DNA of 64,000 nt from Sphingomonas hankookensis (GTDB lineage: Bacteria; Pseudomonadota; Alphaproteobacteria; Sphingomonadales; Sphingomonadaceae): assembly GCF_028551275.1 (NCBI RefSeq), contig NZ_CP117025.1, positions 2,968,001-3,032,000 on the forward strand, written 5' to 3'. The notes beneath the pieces were generated by a model. The model made no database searches and had not been told where the DNA came from. It saw nothing but the letters and a program-made list of their open reading frames with translations. Positions 33,817 through 43,031 of this stretch are shown here, piece after piece. Numbering within the stretch: position 1 is the first letter of the stretch; each line of letters begins with the position of its first letter. The translations under genes and the position numbers were made by a program.

Positions 33817-35315
33817 GCCGTGCCGATGATCGCGGCCAGCGCGGCATCGTGCAGCGGCAGCGTCGGCGCGGCCCGCGCGACCACGTCGGCGATCTGGCGG
33901 ACCTGCGCCTTATTCGTCGCGCTGTCGATCGCATCGGCCAGAGGGTTATAGCCCTGCGCCACGATCCCCTGACCGTTCAGCACCGCCAGCCAGCTCGCGT
34001 CGCGGAACAATTCGTCGGCATCGAGGATGATCCGCCCCGATCGCCGATACTGTTCCTCGCGCGCGATCAGTGTCTCGGGCAGCGTCATCGTCCGGCAGTG
34101 CTGCCACAGGGGGGCGGGGTTGGTGTTGGCGTGATAGTGCAGGATCAGGAAATCCTTTACCCCGTCCATGTCGCGGGCGAACACGGTGTTGAACCGGTCG
34201 GCCAGCGCCGGGTCATGGTCGCGGTTCGGGAACAAGGTCAGCAGCTTGGCGATGCCGCTCTGGATCAGGTGGATGCTGGTCGATTCCAGCGGTTCGAGGA
34301 ATCCCGACGACAGCCCGATCGCGACCACATTGCCCCGCCACGGCCGCCGCCGCGTGCCGGCGGTGAAGCGCAGGAAGCGCGGTTCGGCCAGCGCCTCGCC
34401 ATCGAGGTTCGCCATCAGCGTCGCCGCCGCCTCGTCATCCGACACGTAGCGGCTGGCATAGACATAGCCGTTGCCGGTGCGATGCTGGAGCGGGATGCGC
34501 CATTGCCACCCTGCCGCGCGTGCGGTCGATCGCGTGAACGGCGTGGTCGCCGCGACCCGGGCGCACGGCACCGCGACCGCGCGGTCGCAGGGCAGCCAGT
34601 GCGACCAGTCCTCATAGCCCTCCCCCATCTCCCCCGCGATCAGCAGCGCGCGAAAGCCCGAGCAGTCGATGAACAGGTCGCCCGCGATGCGTTCGCCGCG
34701 CTCGGTGACCAGCGCGGTAAGCAGGCCGGTGTCGCTATCGCGCTCGACGTTGCGCAACTGTCCCTCGACCCGGACCACGCCCGCGCCCTCGCTGCGCCGT
34801 CGAAGGAAGGCGGCGTAAAGCCCGGCATCGAAATGATAGGCATAGCCGAGCGTCGACAGGATCGACCGCGGATCGCCCACCGGCTTGGCGAACCGTCCTT
34901 CTGCCGCCAATTGCGTCGCGAGCGAAAGTGCGGACAGCGGCACGTCCATGCCCTCCGCCTGCGCCTTCAGCCAGCGATGGTGGAAAGCGACGCCGGGCAG
35001 CGTCGCCCCGAACTGTCCGAAGGGATGGAAATAGCGATGTCCCGGCGCGGCCCAGTCGACGAACTCGATGCCGAGCTTGAACGTCGCCTTCGTCGCGCGC
35101 AAGAATTCTGCCTCGTCGATCCCGATCAGCTCGTTGAACCAGTGGATCGTCGGGATCGTCGCCTCGCCCACGCCGACGGTGCCGATCGCATCGGATTCGA
35201 GCAGGGTGATCGCGACCGTATCGCCGAAACTGCGCGACAGCGCGGCCGCCGTCATCCAGCCGGCGGTCCCGCCCCCCAGGATGACGACACGACGAACGCG
35301 ATCCGGTGCTTGCAT
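33813..35315 (-). CDS. Flavin-dependent tryptophan-7-halogenase-like enzyme
   Basis: The protein has 500 residues. The FAD-binding motif is VVILGGGTAGWMTAAAL and the GVGEATIPTIHWF segment follows. The catalytic Lys80 lies in TFKLGIEF, and the WxWxIP halogenase motif is GWQWRIPLQHR (Trp270-Ile274), which separates halogenases from monooxygenases. SSGFLEPLESTSIHLIQ is also typical. The enzyme would make HOX from FADH2, O2 and halide and pass it to Lys80. Homologues beside TBDRs in Xanthomonas and Brevundimonas mostly act on indoles in vitro, with unknown natural substrates. No flavin reductase is adjacent. Confidence 0.93.
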   Translation of the reverse strand: MQAPDRVRRVVILGGGTAGWMTAAALSRSFGDTVAITLLESDAIGTVGVGEATIPTIHWFNELIGIDEAEFLRATKATFKLGIEFVDWAAPGHRYFHPFGQFGATLPGVAFHHRWLKAQAEGMDVPLSALSLATQLAAEGRFAKPVGDPRSILSTLGYAYHFDAGLYAAFLRRRSEGAGVVRVEGQLRNVERDSDTGLLTALVTERGERIAGDLFIDCSGFRALLIAGEMGEGYEDWSHWLPCDRAVAVPCARVAATTPFTRSTARAAGWQWRIPLQHRTGNGYVYASRYVSDDEAAATLMANLDGEALAEPRFLRFTAGTRRRPWRGNVVAIGLSSGFLEPLESTSIHLIQSGIAKLLTLFPNRDHDPALADRFNTVFARDMDGVKDFLILHYHANTNPAPLWQHCRTMTLPETLIAREEQYRRSGRIILDADELFRDASWLAVLNGQGIVAQGYNPLADAIDSATNKAQVRQIADVVARAAPTLPLHDAALAAIIGTA

Positions 35316-35373
35316 GGTCGCCGTGGTATACCGCCGCTTCCGTGGTGAGAAGCGGGCATCGCCGGGCCCGCGA

Positions 35374-36360
35374 TCAATCGACCCCGGTCAGCGCCAGCAA
35401 GGCAAAGGTCGCGAGCCAGTGTTCGCCCATATAGTCGCCCGCAATCTCGCCCAGCGCGGCGGACAGATGCGCATCGGCGGCAGCCTCCAGCACGCCGCCC
35501 GCAGTACCGCCGATCGCGGGTGCCAGCGCGCGCATCGCCCAGGCGCGGCTGAGGTTCAGGCCGTCGAGATGGGCGATGCGCCCGTCGCTGCGGTCGCTGA
35601 TCCGCGCCGGGGTGAGCAGCGTCGCCGGCTCACCTGCCCCCAGCGCGGGCAGGAAGTCGGCGAACCACGCGACAAAGGCGTCGGCGGGCAGCACGCGCTG
35701 CATCGCCATCGCCTCCATCAGCACCGGCGACAGAAAATCCTCGCCACTCGGCTCCCACGCCTGCGCCGCGCGGTCGGTGCCGAACCAGTGCCGCACCCGC
35801 TCCGCCATCAATTCGCGCAGCGCCGTATCGCCCGTCACCCGCGCATAGCGATCGGCCAGCACCACCGCGAAACCGGTATTGGCATGGATGCCAACCCGCA
35901 CCGGATAGGTCATCAGCGGCAGATGCGCGCGCCAGCGCTCGGCAAAGGCATCGGCCAGCGGACGCAGCGTCGCGGCATGCGGGCTGCCGGCGACGATCAG
36001 TTCGCTGTGCAGCATCAGCAACCACGCCCAGCCATAGGGTCGTTCGAACCCGCGCGACATCGGTTGGTCGAGATAGGCGCGCTCCGCCGCCACCTTCTCC
36101 GCGGTGAAGGCATCGGCGAACAGCGCGTCGATCGCGGCGGCTTCGGCCAGATCGGGGAACAGGCGGCGGATGCGCGTCAGCAGCCAATAGCCATGGACGC
36201 AGCTATGCCAGTCGAAGCTGCCGAAGAAGATCGGATGCACCCGGCGCGGCAGATAGGCGTCGGCATCGCCGGTCATCACATGGTCCGCCTTGTGCGGATA
36301 TTCGCGCGTCACATGGCCCAGCGCGATGCGGGCGAACGCCGCTGCCTGATCGGGAGTCAT
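35374..36360 (-). CDS. DUF2891-family protein
   Basis: The protein has 328 residues and is probably soluble, all-helical and barrel-like. Motifs are HPIFFGSFDWHSCVHGYW near residue 50, RPYGWAWLLMLHSEL, GIHANTGFAVVLADRYAR and EHWLATFALLAL at the C-terminus. The paired His/Trp/Asp residues look catalytic, but no reaction is established to my knowledge. The ATG overlaps the DUF979 stop (36357-36360), completing a tightly packed MarR-DUF969-DUF979-DUF2891 operon. The halogenase gene follows 58 bases downstream on the same strand and might be read through. Confidence 0.85.
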   Translation of the reverse strand: MTPDQAAAFARIALGHVTREYPHKADHVMTGDADAYLPRRVHPIFFGSFDWHSCVHGYWLLTRIRRLFPDLAEAAAIDALFADAFTAEKVAAERAYLDQPMSRGFERPYGWAWLLMLHSELIVAGSPHAATLRPLADAFAERWRAHLPLMTYPVRVGIHANTGFAVVLADRYARVTGDTALRELMAERVRHWFGTDRAAQAWEPSGEDFLSPVLMEAMAMQRVLPADAFVAWFADFLPALGAGEPATLLTPARISDRSDGRIAHLDGLNLSRAWAMRALAPAIGGTAGGVLEAAADAHLSAALGEIAGDYMGEHWLATFALLALTGVD

Positions 36361-37322
36361 CGAACCAGTCCTCCGGGAAAGGCGCACAGCGCCAGCACTG
36401 CGATATTGAAGACGAGCAGGACGATCGCCGTCGGCCATTGCACGCGGATGACGCCGAAACGGTCGCGCAATTCGAGGATCGCGGCCGGCACGATGTTGAA
36501 ATTGGCCGCCATCGGCGTCATCAGCGTGCCGCAAAAGCCCGACAACATGCCCAATGCCGCGACGATCGCGGGATCGCCGCCGAACTGGCGGATGACGATC
36601 GGCAGCCCGATGCCGGCGGTCATGATCGGAAAGGCGGCAAAGGCATTGCCCATCACCATCGTGAACAGCGCCATGCCGACGCAATAGGCGATGGTGGCGA
36701 GCAGCGGCGTATCGAGCGCGACGACATTCACGACCCCGTCCGCCACAACCTTCCCCACACCGGCCAGCGCGAAGACGCCGCCCAACGCCGCCAGCATTTG
36801 CGGCAGGACGATCGCCCAGCCGATCGCATCGACCAGCCGCCGCGCCTCCGCCACCGGCGCGGACCGCGGCAGGCGGGTAAGCCGCATCGCCAGCACCAGC
36901 GCGACGACCGCGCCGATGGTCAACGCGACCAAAGTCACCTGTTTCGGATCGATCACTGGGGCGCCTGCAATGCGACCGTCGCCGACCGACAGCGTCCCTG
37001 CGAGCGTCACCAGCGGTATCGCAAGCGCCGGCACGAACAGCCAGTTGCCCAGCCGCGCCGCCTGCACGCCCTGCGCCTCCGCCGAACTGGGTGCGGGCGG
37101 CACCGGGTGCAGTCCCCAGGTGGCAAGACCGACCATGACGAGGACGAGGCAGCCATTCGCCAGGTCGGGCAGCCACGGCCCCACCCCCAGCAGCAGAGCG
37201 AACACGCCCCAGAAGCCCGCATTGCGCCACCGCGTCGGCTCCGCCCGGTCGAGCGCATGATGGATCGCGACCGCCGCCGGCAGGGTCGCCGCCGCGATGC
37301 CGAGCGCGTCCAGCCCGATCAT
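36357..37322 (-). CDS. DUF979-family membrane permease component
   Basis: The protein has 321 residues with about nine hydrophobic helices, for example VFALLLGVGPWLPDLANG, TLVALTIGAVVALVLAM and ILLVFNIAVLAL-like C-terminal helices. PIMTAGIGLPIVI and SGFCGTLMTPMAANFNIVP are the conserved DUF979 loop regions. DUF979 proteins occur in pairs with DUF969 and have the look of a two-part transporter. The ATG overlaps the DUF969 stop (ATGA). Context with a 5-oxoprolinase suggests 5-oxoproline as the cargo. Confidence 0.85.
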   Translation of the reverse strand: MIGLDALGIAAATLPAAVAIHHALDRAEPTRWRNAGFWGVFALLLGVGPWLPDLANGCLVLVMVGLATWGLHPVPPAPSSAEAQGVQAARLGNWLFVPALAIPLVTLAGTLSVGDGRIAGAPVIDPKQVTLVALTIGAVVALVLAMRLTRLPRSAPVAEARRLVDAIGWAIVLPQMLAALGGVFALAGVGKVVADGVVNVVALDTPLLATIAYCVGMALFTMVMGNAFAAFPIMTAGIGLPIVIRQFGGDPAIVAALGMLSGFCGTLMTPMAANFNIVPAAILELRDRFGVIRVQWPTAIVLLVFNIAVLALCAFPGGLVR

Positions 37323-37984
37323 GCGCGACGCTTCAGGCGACGGTCGAGCAGCAGCAGCCGCGCGCCATGGACGAGGAATGCGGCGATCGCGGTCGGGATC
37401 GCCCACACCGCCACTTCGAGCGGCGCGACGGTCACGCCATCCTGTTCGAGGATCGCACGGATCAGCAGGATCGATCCGACCGCGATGAACACATCCTCGC
37501 CGAAGAACACGCCGATATTGTCGACGGCGGCGGCATGGGCGCGGATGTGATCGCGGGTCTGCGGATCAAGCGGCCGGTGTTCGTCGCGCTCCTCCGCACC
37601 CTCGGCCATCGGCGCCACGATCGGCCGCACCATCTGCGGATGCCCGCCAAGCGAGATCAGGCCGAGCGCCGCCGTGATCTGGCGCAGCGCGAGATAGCCG
37701 ATCAGCACCCGGCCCGCCGTCGCGCGGCGCAGCCCCTGCACGATGGCGCGCGCCCGGACCCGCAGCCCGGCGCGCTCCAGCAGGCCGATCGTCGGCAGCA
37801 CGAGGAACGGGATCGCCAGGAACCGGGCATCGACAAACGCCTTGCCGATCATCGCTACGACCTCGACCGGGCCATGGCCGGCGGCGGCCGCGCTGGCCAG
37901 CGCCGCGACGGTGACGACCAGCAATGGGTTCACCCGCAGCGCGAAGCCGATGATGATGATCGCGATCCCCGACAGGACCAGCAT
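37319..37984 (-). CDS. DUF969-family membrane permease component
   Basis: The protein has 221 residues and about five helices. An N-terminal LVLSGIAIIIIGFALRVNPLL helix is followed by AFVDARFLAIPFLVLPTIGLLER, the DUF969 signature, and AAVDNIGVFFGEDVFIAVGS. It is the partner of DUF979 next door. It lies 15 bases after the MarR gene on the same strand. Confidence 0.85.
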   Translation of the reverse strand: MLVLSGIAIIIIGFALRVNPLLVVTVAALASAAAAGHGPVEVVAMIGKAFVDARFLAIPFLVLPTIGLLERAGLRVRARAIVQGLRRATAGRVLIGYLALRQITAALGLISLGGHPQMVRPIVAPMAEGAEERDEHRPLDPQTRDHIRAHAAAVDNIGVFFGEDVFIAVGSILLIRAILEQDGVTVAPLEVAVWAIPTAIAAFLVHGARLLLLDRRLKRRA

Positions 37985-37999
37985 GGCGCCCCTCCCCCC

Positions 38000-38509
38000 T
38001 TACAAGGTCGCGGCGGCGCGGGCCGCCTGGTTATACTGCCCCGACAGGCGGCGCAGCAGGTCGGCCGCGTCGGACAGTTGCGCGCTGTCGGGCCCGTCGG
38101 CGACGATCGCGCTGGCCAGGACCCGCTCGCGGATTTCGCGATATTGCGCGCAGAAATCGCGGCCGGCATCGGTCGCCGCGACCAGCTTTTCCTTCCCCGC
38201 ACGGTGCGTCGCGATCAGCCCGGCGCGCTCCAGCTTGCGGATGGCGTAGGTGACGAGGTGCGTGTCCTCGATATCGAGGACAAGGGTGATGTCGGCGATC
38301 CGCTTCGCCCGGTCGCGGTGGCGGACGGTATGGAGAATCAGCACCTCCAGCGGCGACAGCGCCAGACCGGCGGCCGCCGCGCAACGCGCGATCCAGCGTT
38401 GATAGGATGCCGCCGCCAGCGTCAGGCTGAACTCCAACTCGGACAAAGCGGGCGCGGCGCCATCGGCAAGATGCGCCGACGATACGATAGCCCGCCTGTC
38501 CTGTGCCAT
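38000..38509 (-). CDS. MarR-type winged-helix transcriptional regulator
   Basis: The protein has 169 residues. Core winged-helix elements are LSPLEVLILHTVRHRDRAKR, IADITLVLDIEDTHLVTYAI (recognition helix) and KLERAGLIATHRAGKEKLV (wing). It is the first gene of the DUF969-DUF979-DUF2891 operon and divergent from the 5-oxoprolinase gene. That placement suggests it controls both directions from the 107-base gap, where an 11-base-spaced direct repeat lies. Confidence 0.85.
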   Translation of the reverse strand: MAQDRRAIVSSAHLADGAAPALSELEFSLTLAAASYQRWIARCAAAAGLALSPLEVLILHTVRHRDRAKRIADITLVLDIEDTHLVTYAIRKLERAGLIATHRAGKEKLVAATDAGRDFCAQYREIRERVLASAIVADGPDSAQLSDAADLLRRLSGQYNQAARAAATL

Positions 38510-38579
38510 GCCCCGATCCCCTTTCTCCGGCGGAGGGTTGCGCCGGCGCGCAAATCTGTCAATCCAGCTTGATCATTTG

Positions 38580-38599
38580 TCGACGATTTATCGACGATT
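38580..38599. promoter_or_regulatory. Direct repeat TCGACGATT x2 in the MarR/oxoprolinase promoter gap
   Basis: TCGACGATT occurs at 38580-38588 and again at 38591-38599, one helical turn apart, ending 17 bases before the oxoprolinase start. It is a candidate operator for the divergent MarR protein or another regulator. Confidence 0.45.
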
Positions 38600-38616
38600 C
38601 GTCACGGAGGATGGAC

Positions 38617-41600
38617 ATGGCGGGCTGGTCTTTCTGGATCGATCGGGGCGGCACCTTCACCGACATCGTCGCCCGCGCGCCCGATGGATCGTTGCAGACC
38701 GCCAAGCTGCTGAGCGAAAACCCGGAACGCTATGCCGATGCGGCGGTCGCCGGCATCCGCACCATCCTGAAGCTGGCGGACGACGCCCCGCTGCCGGCCG
38801 AGGCCATCGCCGCGGTCAAGATGGGTACGACCGTCGCGACCAACGCGCTGCTGGAACGCAAGGGCGCACGGACTTTGCTGGTGGTCGATCGCGGCTTTGC
38901 CGACCTGCTGGCGATCGGCGACCAGACCCGGCCGCGCCTGTTCGACCTGGCGATCCGCCGCCCCGCGCCGCTGTACGACGATGTGATCGAAATCGGCGGG
39001 CGGATCGATCGCGACGGCGTGGAGGTCCTACCGCTCGACGATGCCGGGACGCTCGCCCTGCTGACCGCCCGCCGGGTGGAGGGGTATGACGCCGTCGCGA
39101 TCGCGCTCACCCATGGCTGGGCGCATGCCGCGACCGAGGCGCGGGTCGCCGCACTCGCCCGGCAGGCCGGGTTCGCGCAGGTCTCGGCCAGCCATGCGGT
39201 CAGCCCGCTGATCGGGCTCGTCGCGCGCGGGCGGACGACGGTGGTCGATGCCTATCTGTCGCCAGTGCTGCGCCGCTATGTCGACCGGGTGGCAGGCGCG
39301 CTCGGCCCCGTTCCGCTGCACTTCATGCAGTCGAGCGGCGGGCTGGCCGATGCGCGGGCGTTCCAGGGCAAGGACGCGATCCTGTCCGGACCGGCAGGCG
39401 GCGTCGTCGCGGCGGCGCGGACAGCGGAAGCCGCCGGGTTCGACCGGGTAATCGGGTTCGACATGGGCGGCACCTCGACCGACGTCGCGCTCTATGCCGG
39501 CCGGTTCGAGCGGGTGCTGGACGCCGAGATCGCCGGTGTCGCGATGCGCGTGCCGATGATGTCGATCGAGACGGTGGCGGCGGGCGGCGGTTCGATCCTG
39601 CACTATGACGGGTCGCGGTTCCGCGTCGGGCCCGACAGCGCGGGAGCCGATCCGGGGCCGGCCTGCTACCGGCGGGGCGGGCCGCTGACCGTGACCGATG
39701 CGAACGTGCTGGTCGGCAAGATTCAGCCGGCCTATTTCCCGGCGGTGTTCGGCCCGAACGGCGACGAACCGCTCGACCTCGCCGCGACGCGGGGCGGCTT
39801 TTTCGATCTCGCCGTACGGACGGGCATGGACGATCCGCGTCGGGTTGCCGAAGGTTTCCTCGACGTCGCGGTCGCGCAGATGGCCGCCGCGATCAAGCGC
39901 GTCGCACTCGAACAGGGGGAGGATGTCGCGACTTTCGCGCTGCAATGTTTCGGTGGCGCGGGCGGGCAGCATGCCTGCCGCGTGGCGGAGGTGCTGGGGA
40001 TGCGCACGGTCCTGATCCATCCGTTCGCCGGGGTGCTGTCCGCCTATGGCATGGGGCTGGCCGACAAGGTCGCGATCCGGCAGCGTTCGGTCGAACAGCC
40101 GCTGGGCGCGGCGCTGGACGCGCTGGTCGCGACGCTTGGCGACGACGCCGCGCGGGAGGTCGGTGCGGACGCTCGCCGGGTGGTGACGGTCAATCTGCGC
40201 TATGCCGGCACCGATACCGCGCTGCCGGTCGACTGGGCCGATGAGGATGCGATGCGCGCGGCGTTCGAACAGGCGCATCGCGCCCGGTTCGGCTTCGTCA
40301 GTCCCGAGCGCGCCATCGTCATCGACAGTGTGGTGGTGGAGGCGATTGTCGCCGGCGAACCGGTTGCGCCCGTGCCGCTGCCGCCGCGCGATGGTGGCCT
40401 GCCCGCGCCGCTGGACCATGTGACCGTGTGGACCGGCGGCGCGGACCATCGCACGCCGGTCCATGACCGTGCCGGCCTGCGCCCCGGCGACCGGATCGCC
40501 GGCCCCGCGCTGATCCGCGAAGCGATCGCGACGACGATGGTCGAACCGGGCTGGACCGTCGAGGTCGGCGCTGGCGGCGAACTGGTCCTGCGCCACGACG
40601 GGGCCGCCGCGCGCGGCGCGCTCGATCCGGCGGTCGTCGATCCGATCCAGCTCGAACTGTTCAATACCCGCTTCATGGGCATTGCCGAGCGGATGGGCGT
40701 CGTGCTGCGCAACACCGCCAGCAGCGTCAACATGAAGGAACGGCTCGACTTTTCGTGCGCGCTGTTCGATGCGCAGGGGCGGCTGGTCGCCAACGCGCCG
40801 CATGTCCCGGTGCATCTGGGGGCGATGGGGGAGAGCGTGCGCACCATCCTCGCCAGCCGGGGGAAGACGCTGAAGCCGGGCGACGTCGTCGCGCTCAACA
40901 ATCCGTTCAACGGCGGCACCCATCTGCCCGACGTGACGGTGATCGCGCCGGTGTTCGACGATGCGGGGCGCGACATCCGCTTCTTCGTCGCCAATCGCGG
41001 CCATCACGCCGATATCGGCGGGCTGACCCCTGGCTCGACGCCCCCCGCTTCGCGCACGCTAGAGGAGGAAGGCGTGGTGATCGACGACTTCCTGCTGGTC
41101 GATGGCGGGCAGCTGCGCGAGGACGCGTTCCGTGCGCTGCTGTCCGACGCGCGCTATCCGGCCCGCAGCCCCGATACCAATGTGGCCGACATCAAGGCGC
41201 AGCTTGCCGCCAACGCGACCGGCATCGCCGAACTGTCCGCGCTGGTCGCCGCCAGCGGCTGGCACGTCGTCGAAGCCTATATGAGGCATGTCATGGCCCA
41301 TGCCGAGGAAAGCATCCGCCGCGTGCTGACCCGTCTGGCGGACGGAGCGTTCGACTATGCAATGGACGACGGCACGCCGCTCAAGGTCCGCGTCACCATC
41401 GACCATGCGGCGCGTGCGGCGACGATCGACTTCACCGGCACCGGTCCGGCCAGCACCGGCAATATCAACGCACCCCCCGCGGTCACGCGCGCGGTCGTCC
41501 TCTACGCCTTTCGCTGCCTGGTCGGTGAAGACCTGCCGCTCAACGAAGGCTGTCTCGCGCCGCTCACCATCGTCATCCCCGACGACACGTTCCTGTCGCC

Positions 41601-42165
41601 GCCGCCGGGCCGCGCCGTGGTCGCGGGCAATACCGAGGTCAGTCAGGCTGTCTGCAACGCGCTGCTCGGCGCGCTGGGCGCCTGCGCGGCGGCGCAGGGG
41701 ACGATGAACAACTTCCTGTTCGGCAACGACCGCTATCAATATTACGAAACGATCTGCGGCGGGACCGGCGCGGGGCCGGACTTTGCCGGCACGTCCGCGG
41801 TGCACAGCCACATGACCAACACGCGGATCACCGACCCGGAAATCCTCGAGCATCGCTACCCGGTCCGGCTCGACCGGTTCGCGATCCGCCGGGGATCGGG
41901 CGGCAAGGGAGCACGGTCGGGCGGCGACGGCGTGGTCCGTGCGATCACCGCGCTGGAGCCGATGACCGCCACCATCGTCGCCTCCCGCCGGACGGTCGCG
42001 CCCTTCGGCCTCGCCGGCGGCGGCGACGGCGCGGTCGGCACGCAGCGGGTCGAACGGCACGACGGCAGCATCCGGCCCTTGGGCGGCGTCGATCAGGTCG
42101 ACCTGCGGCCAGGCGACCGCTTCGTTATCGAAACCCCGGGGGGCGGCGGCTACGGCGCCGCCTGA
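38617..42165 (+). CDS. Single-chain 5-oxoprolinase / hydantoinase A-B fusion
   Basis: The protein has 1182 residues. The HyuA half starts WSFWIDRGGTFTDIVAR, an ASKHA ATP-binding loop, and has KMGTTVATNALLERKG, ILSGPAGGVVAAARTAE and VIGFDMGGTSTDVALY. The HyuB half starts near IQLELFNTRFMGIAERMGVVLRNTASS and has LNNPFNGGTHLPDVTV, VANRGHHADIGG and NEGCLAPLTIVIP. A fused HyuA-HyuB chain of this length is typical of eukaryote-type 5-oxoprolinase (OPLAH), which opens 5-oxoproline to glutamate using ATP; a hydantoin substrate cannot be excluded. ATG at 38617 follows GGAGG by six bases; an ATG six bases earlier is too close. Confidence 0.9.
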   Translation: MAGWSFWIDRGGTFTDIVARAPDGSLQTAKLLSENPERYADAAVAGIRTILKLADDAPLPAEAIAAVKMGTTVATNALLERKGARTLLVVDRGFADLLAIGDQTRPRLFDLAIRRPAPLYDDVIEIGGRIDRDGVEVLPLDDAGTLALLTARRVEGYDAVAIALTHGWAHAATEARVAALARQAGFAQVSASHAVSPLIGLVARGRTTVVDAYLSPVLRRYVDRVAGALGPVPLHFMQSSGGLADARAFQGKDAILSGPAGGVVAAARTAEAAGFDRVIGFDMGGTSTDVALYAGRFERVLDAEIAGVAMRVPMMSIETVAAGGGSILHYDGSRFRVGPDSAGADPGPACYRRGGPLTVTDANVLVGKIQPAYFPAVFGPNGDEPLDLAATRGGFFDLAVRTGMDDPRRVAEGFLDVAVAQMAAAIKRVALEQGEDVATFALQCFGGAGGQHACRVAEVLGMRTVLIHPFAGVLSAYGMGLADKVAIRQRSVEQPLGAALDALVATLGDDAAREVGADARRVVTVNLRYAGTDTALPVDWADEDAMRAAFEQAHRARFGFVSPERAIVIDSVVVEAIVAGEPVAPVPLPPRDGGLPAPLDHVTVWTGGADHRTPVHDRAGLRPGDRIAGPALIREAIATTMVEPGWTVEVGAGGELVLRHDGAAARGALDPAVVDPIQLELFNTRFMGIAERMGVVLRNTASSVNMKERLDFSCALFDAQGRLVANAPHVPVHLGAMGESVRTILASRGKTLKPGDVVALNNPFNGGTHLPDVTVIAPVFDDAGRDIRFFVANRGHHADIGGLTPGSTPPASRTLEEEGVVIDDFLLVDGGQLREDAFRALLSDARYPARSPDTNVADIKAQLAANATGIAELSALVAASGWHVVEAYMRHVMAHAEESIRRVLTRLADGAFDYAMDDGTPLKVRVTIDHAARAATIDFTGTGPASTGNINAPPAVTRAVVLYAFRCLVGEDLPLNEGCLAPLTIVIPDDTFLSPPPGRAVVAGNTEVSQAVCNALLGALGACAAAQGTMNNFLFGNDRYQYYETICGGTGAGPDFAGTSAVHSHMTNTRITDPEILEHRYPVRLDRFAIRRGSGGKGARSGGDGVVRAITALEPMTATIVASRRTVAPFGLAGGGDGAVGTQRVERHDGSIRPLGGVDQVDLRPGDRFVIETPGGGGYGAA

Positions 42166-42188
42166 GCCGCCCTACCCGTTCGCCGGGA

Positions 42189-43031
42189 TCAGCCGACGGC
42201 GGCGAGATGCGCGAGCACCATGTCCGGCACCGACCGCGCACGATCGATGTAGCGCGCATTGGCGCGCGCAAGCTGCGCCTCATACGCGGCGGCAAGCGCG
42301 GGCGCACGGGCGCGGAACCGCGCGGGAATGTCCACCGCCTCGCCCGCATCGCGCAACGGCTGGGTTTCGCGATAGATCTGGTCGAGCATGCCATGCGCCC
42401 GCTCCCGAACCGCTTCGCCGAATTCGGGGTCCGGCACGCGACTGGCGTCCTTCAGCCAGACGGCGATCAGCGTCGGCAGGACCGAGCTGCTGGTCGTCAG
42501 CGGCCAGCAGGCGGTGGCACAGGCGGTCAGCGCGACCCGCGCATCGCTCGACGGCGGCTCCTCCTCCGCCGCCCGCTCGATCCGCCGACGCAGTTCCGCC
42601 CAGTCGCGTCGCGCCGGCGGCGTCCCGGATGCCTCGGCACGGTATAGCTGGCCGAGTTCGGCACGACAGGATACGGCCAGCCGGTCGGCCGCCATCTCAC
42701 CCAACAGATGATCGACGATTCGTTCGGGCACCGGGGACAGGTCGGCACCGGGCGGCACGCGCTCCACCCAGGCCAGCGCCGCATCGACCGCCCGATCGGG
42801 ACCGGCATAAGCGGTCATCGGATCGAGCAATCCCGCCAGGGCCAGCGGATAGCCGAAGCGATCGGCATAGTCGGCGCTGTCGCCGCCCCGGGTCGATACG
42901 CCCAGCGGCGTGCCCCCGCGCCCGTCCCATGCCGTCGCCCCGAACCGCAGCGTATCGTCCGCCACATGCGCCCGCAGCCGATCGAGCAGCGCCGCCTTGA
43001 CCGCCGGATCGCCCCCGAACGCGCCGCTCAC
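42189..43031 (-). CDS. Unknown protein, last gene of the protease-import operon
   Basis: The protein has about 280 residues, helical, with no signal peptide. Segments include GATAWDGRGGTPLGVSTRGG near the N-terminus, RFGYPLALAGLLDPMTAYAG, and a Cys-containing helix ALTACATACWPLTTSSSVLP. I do not recognise a family. A GTG start overlaps the thioredoxin stop (GTGA, 43028-43031) with GAGAG six bases upstream; another GTG 18 bases further up is possible. The tight coupling to thioredoxin suggests a shared role inside the cell, perhaps handling imported peptide. Confidence 0.6.
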   Translation of the reverse strand: MSGAFGGDPAVKAALLDRLRAHVADDTLRFGATAWDGRGGTPLGVSTRGGDSADYADRFGYPLALAGLLDPMTAYAGPDRAVDAALAWVERVPPGADLSPVPERIVDHLLGEMAADRLAVSCRAELGQLYRAEASGTPPARRDWAELRRRIERAAEEEPPSSDARVALTACATACWPLTTSSSVLPTLIAVWLKDASRVPDPEFGEAVRERAHGMLDQIYRETQPLRDAGEAVDIPARFRARAPALAAAYEAQLARANARYIDRARSVPDMVLAHLAAVG

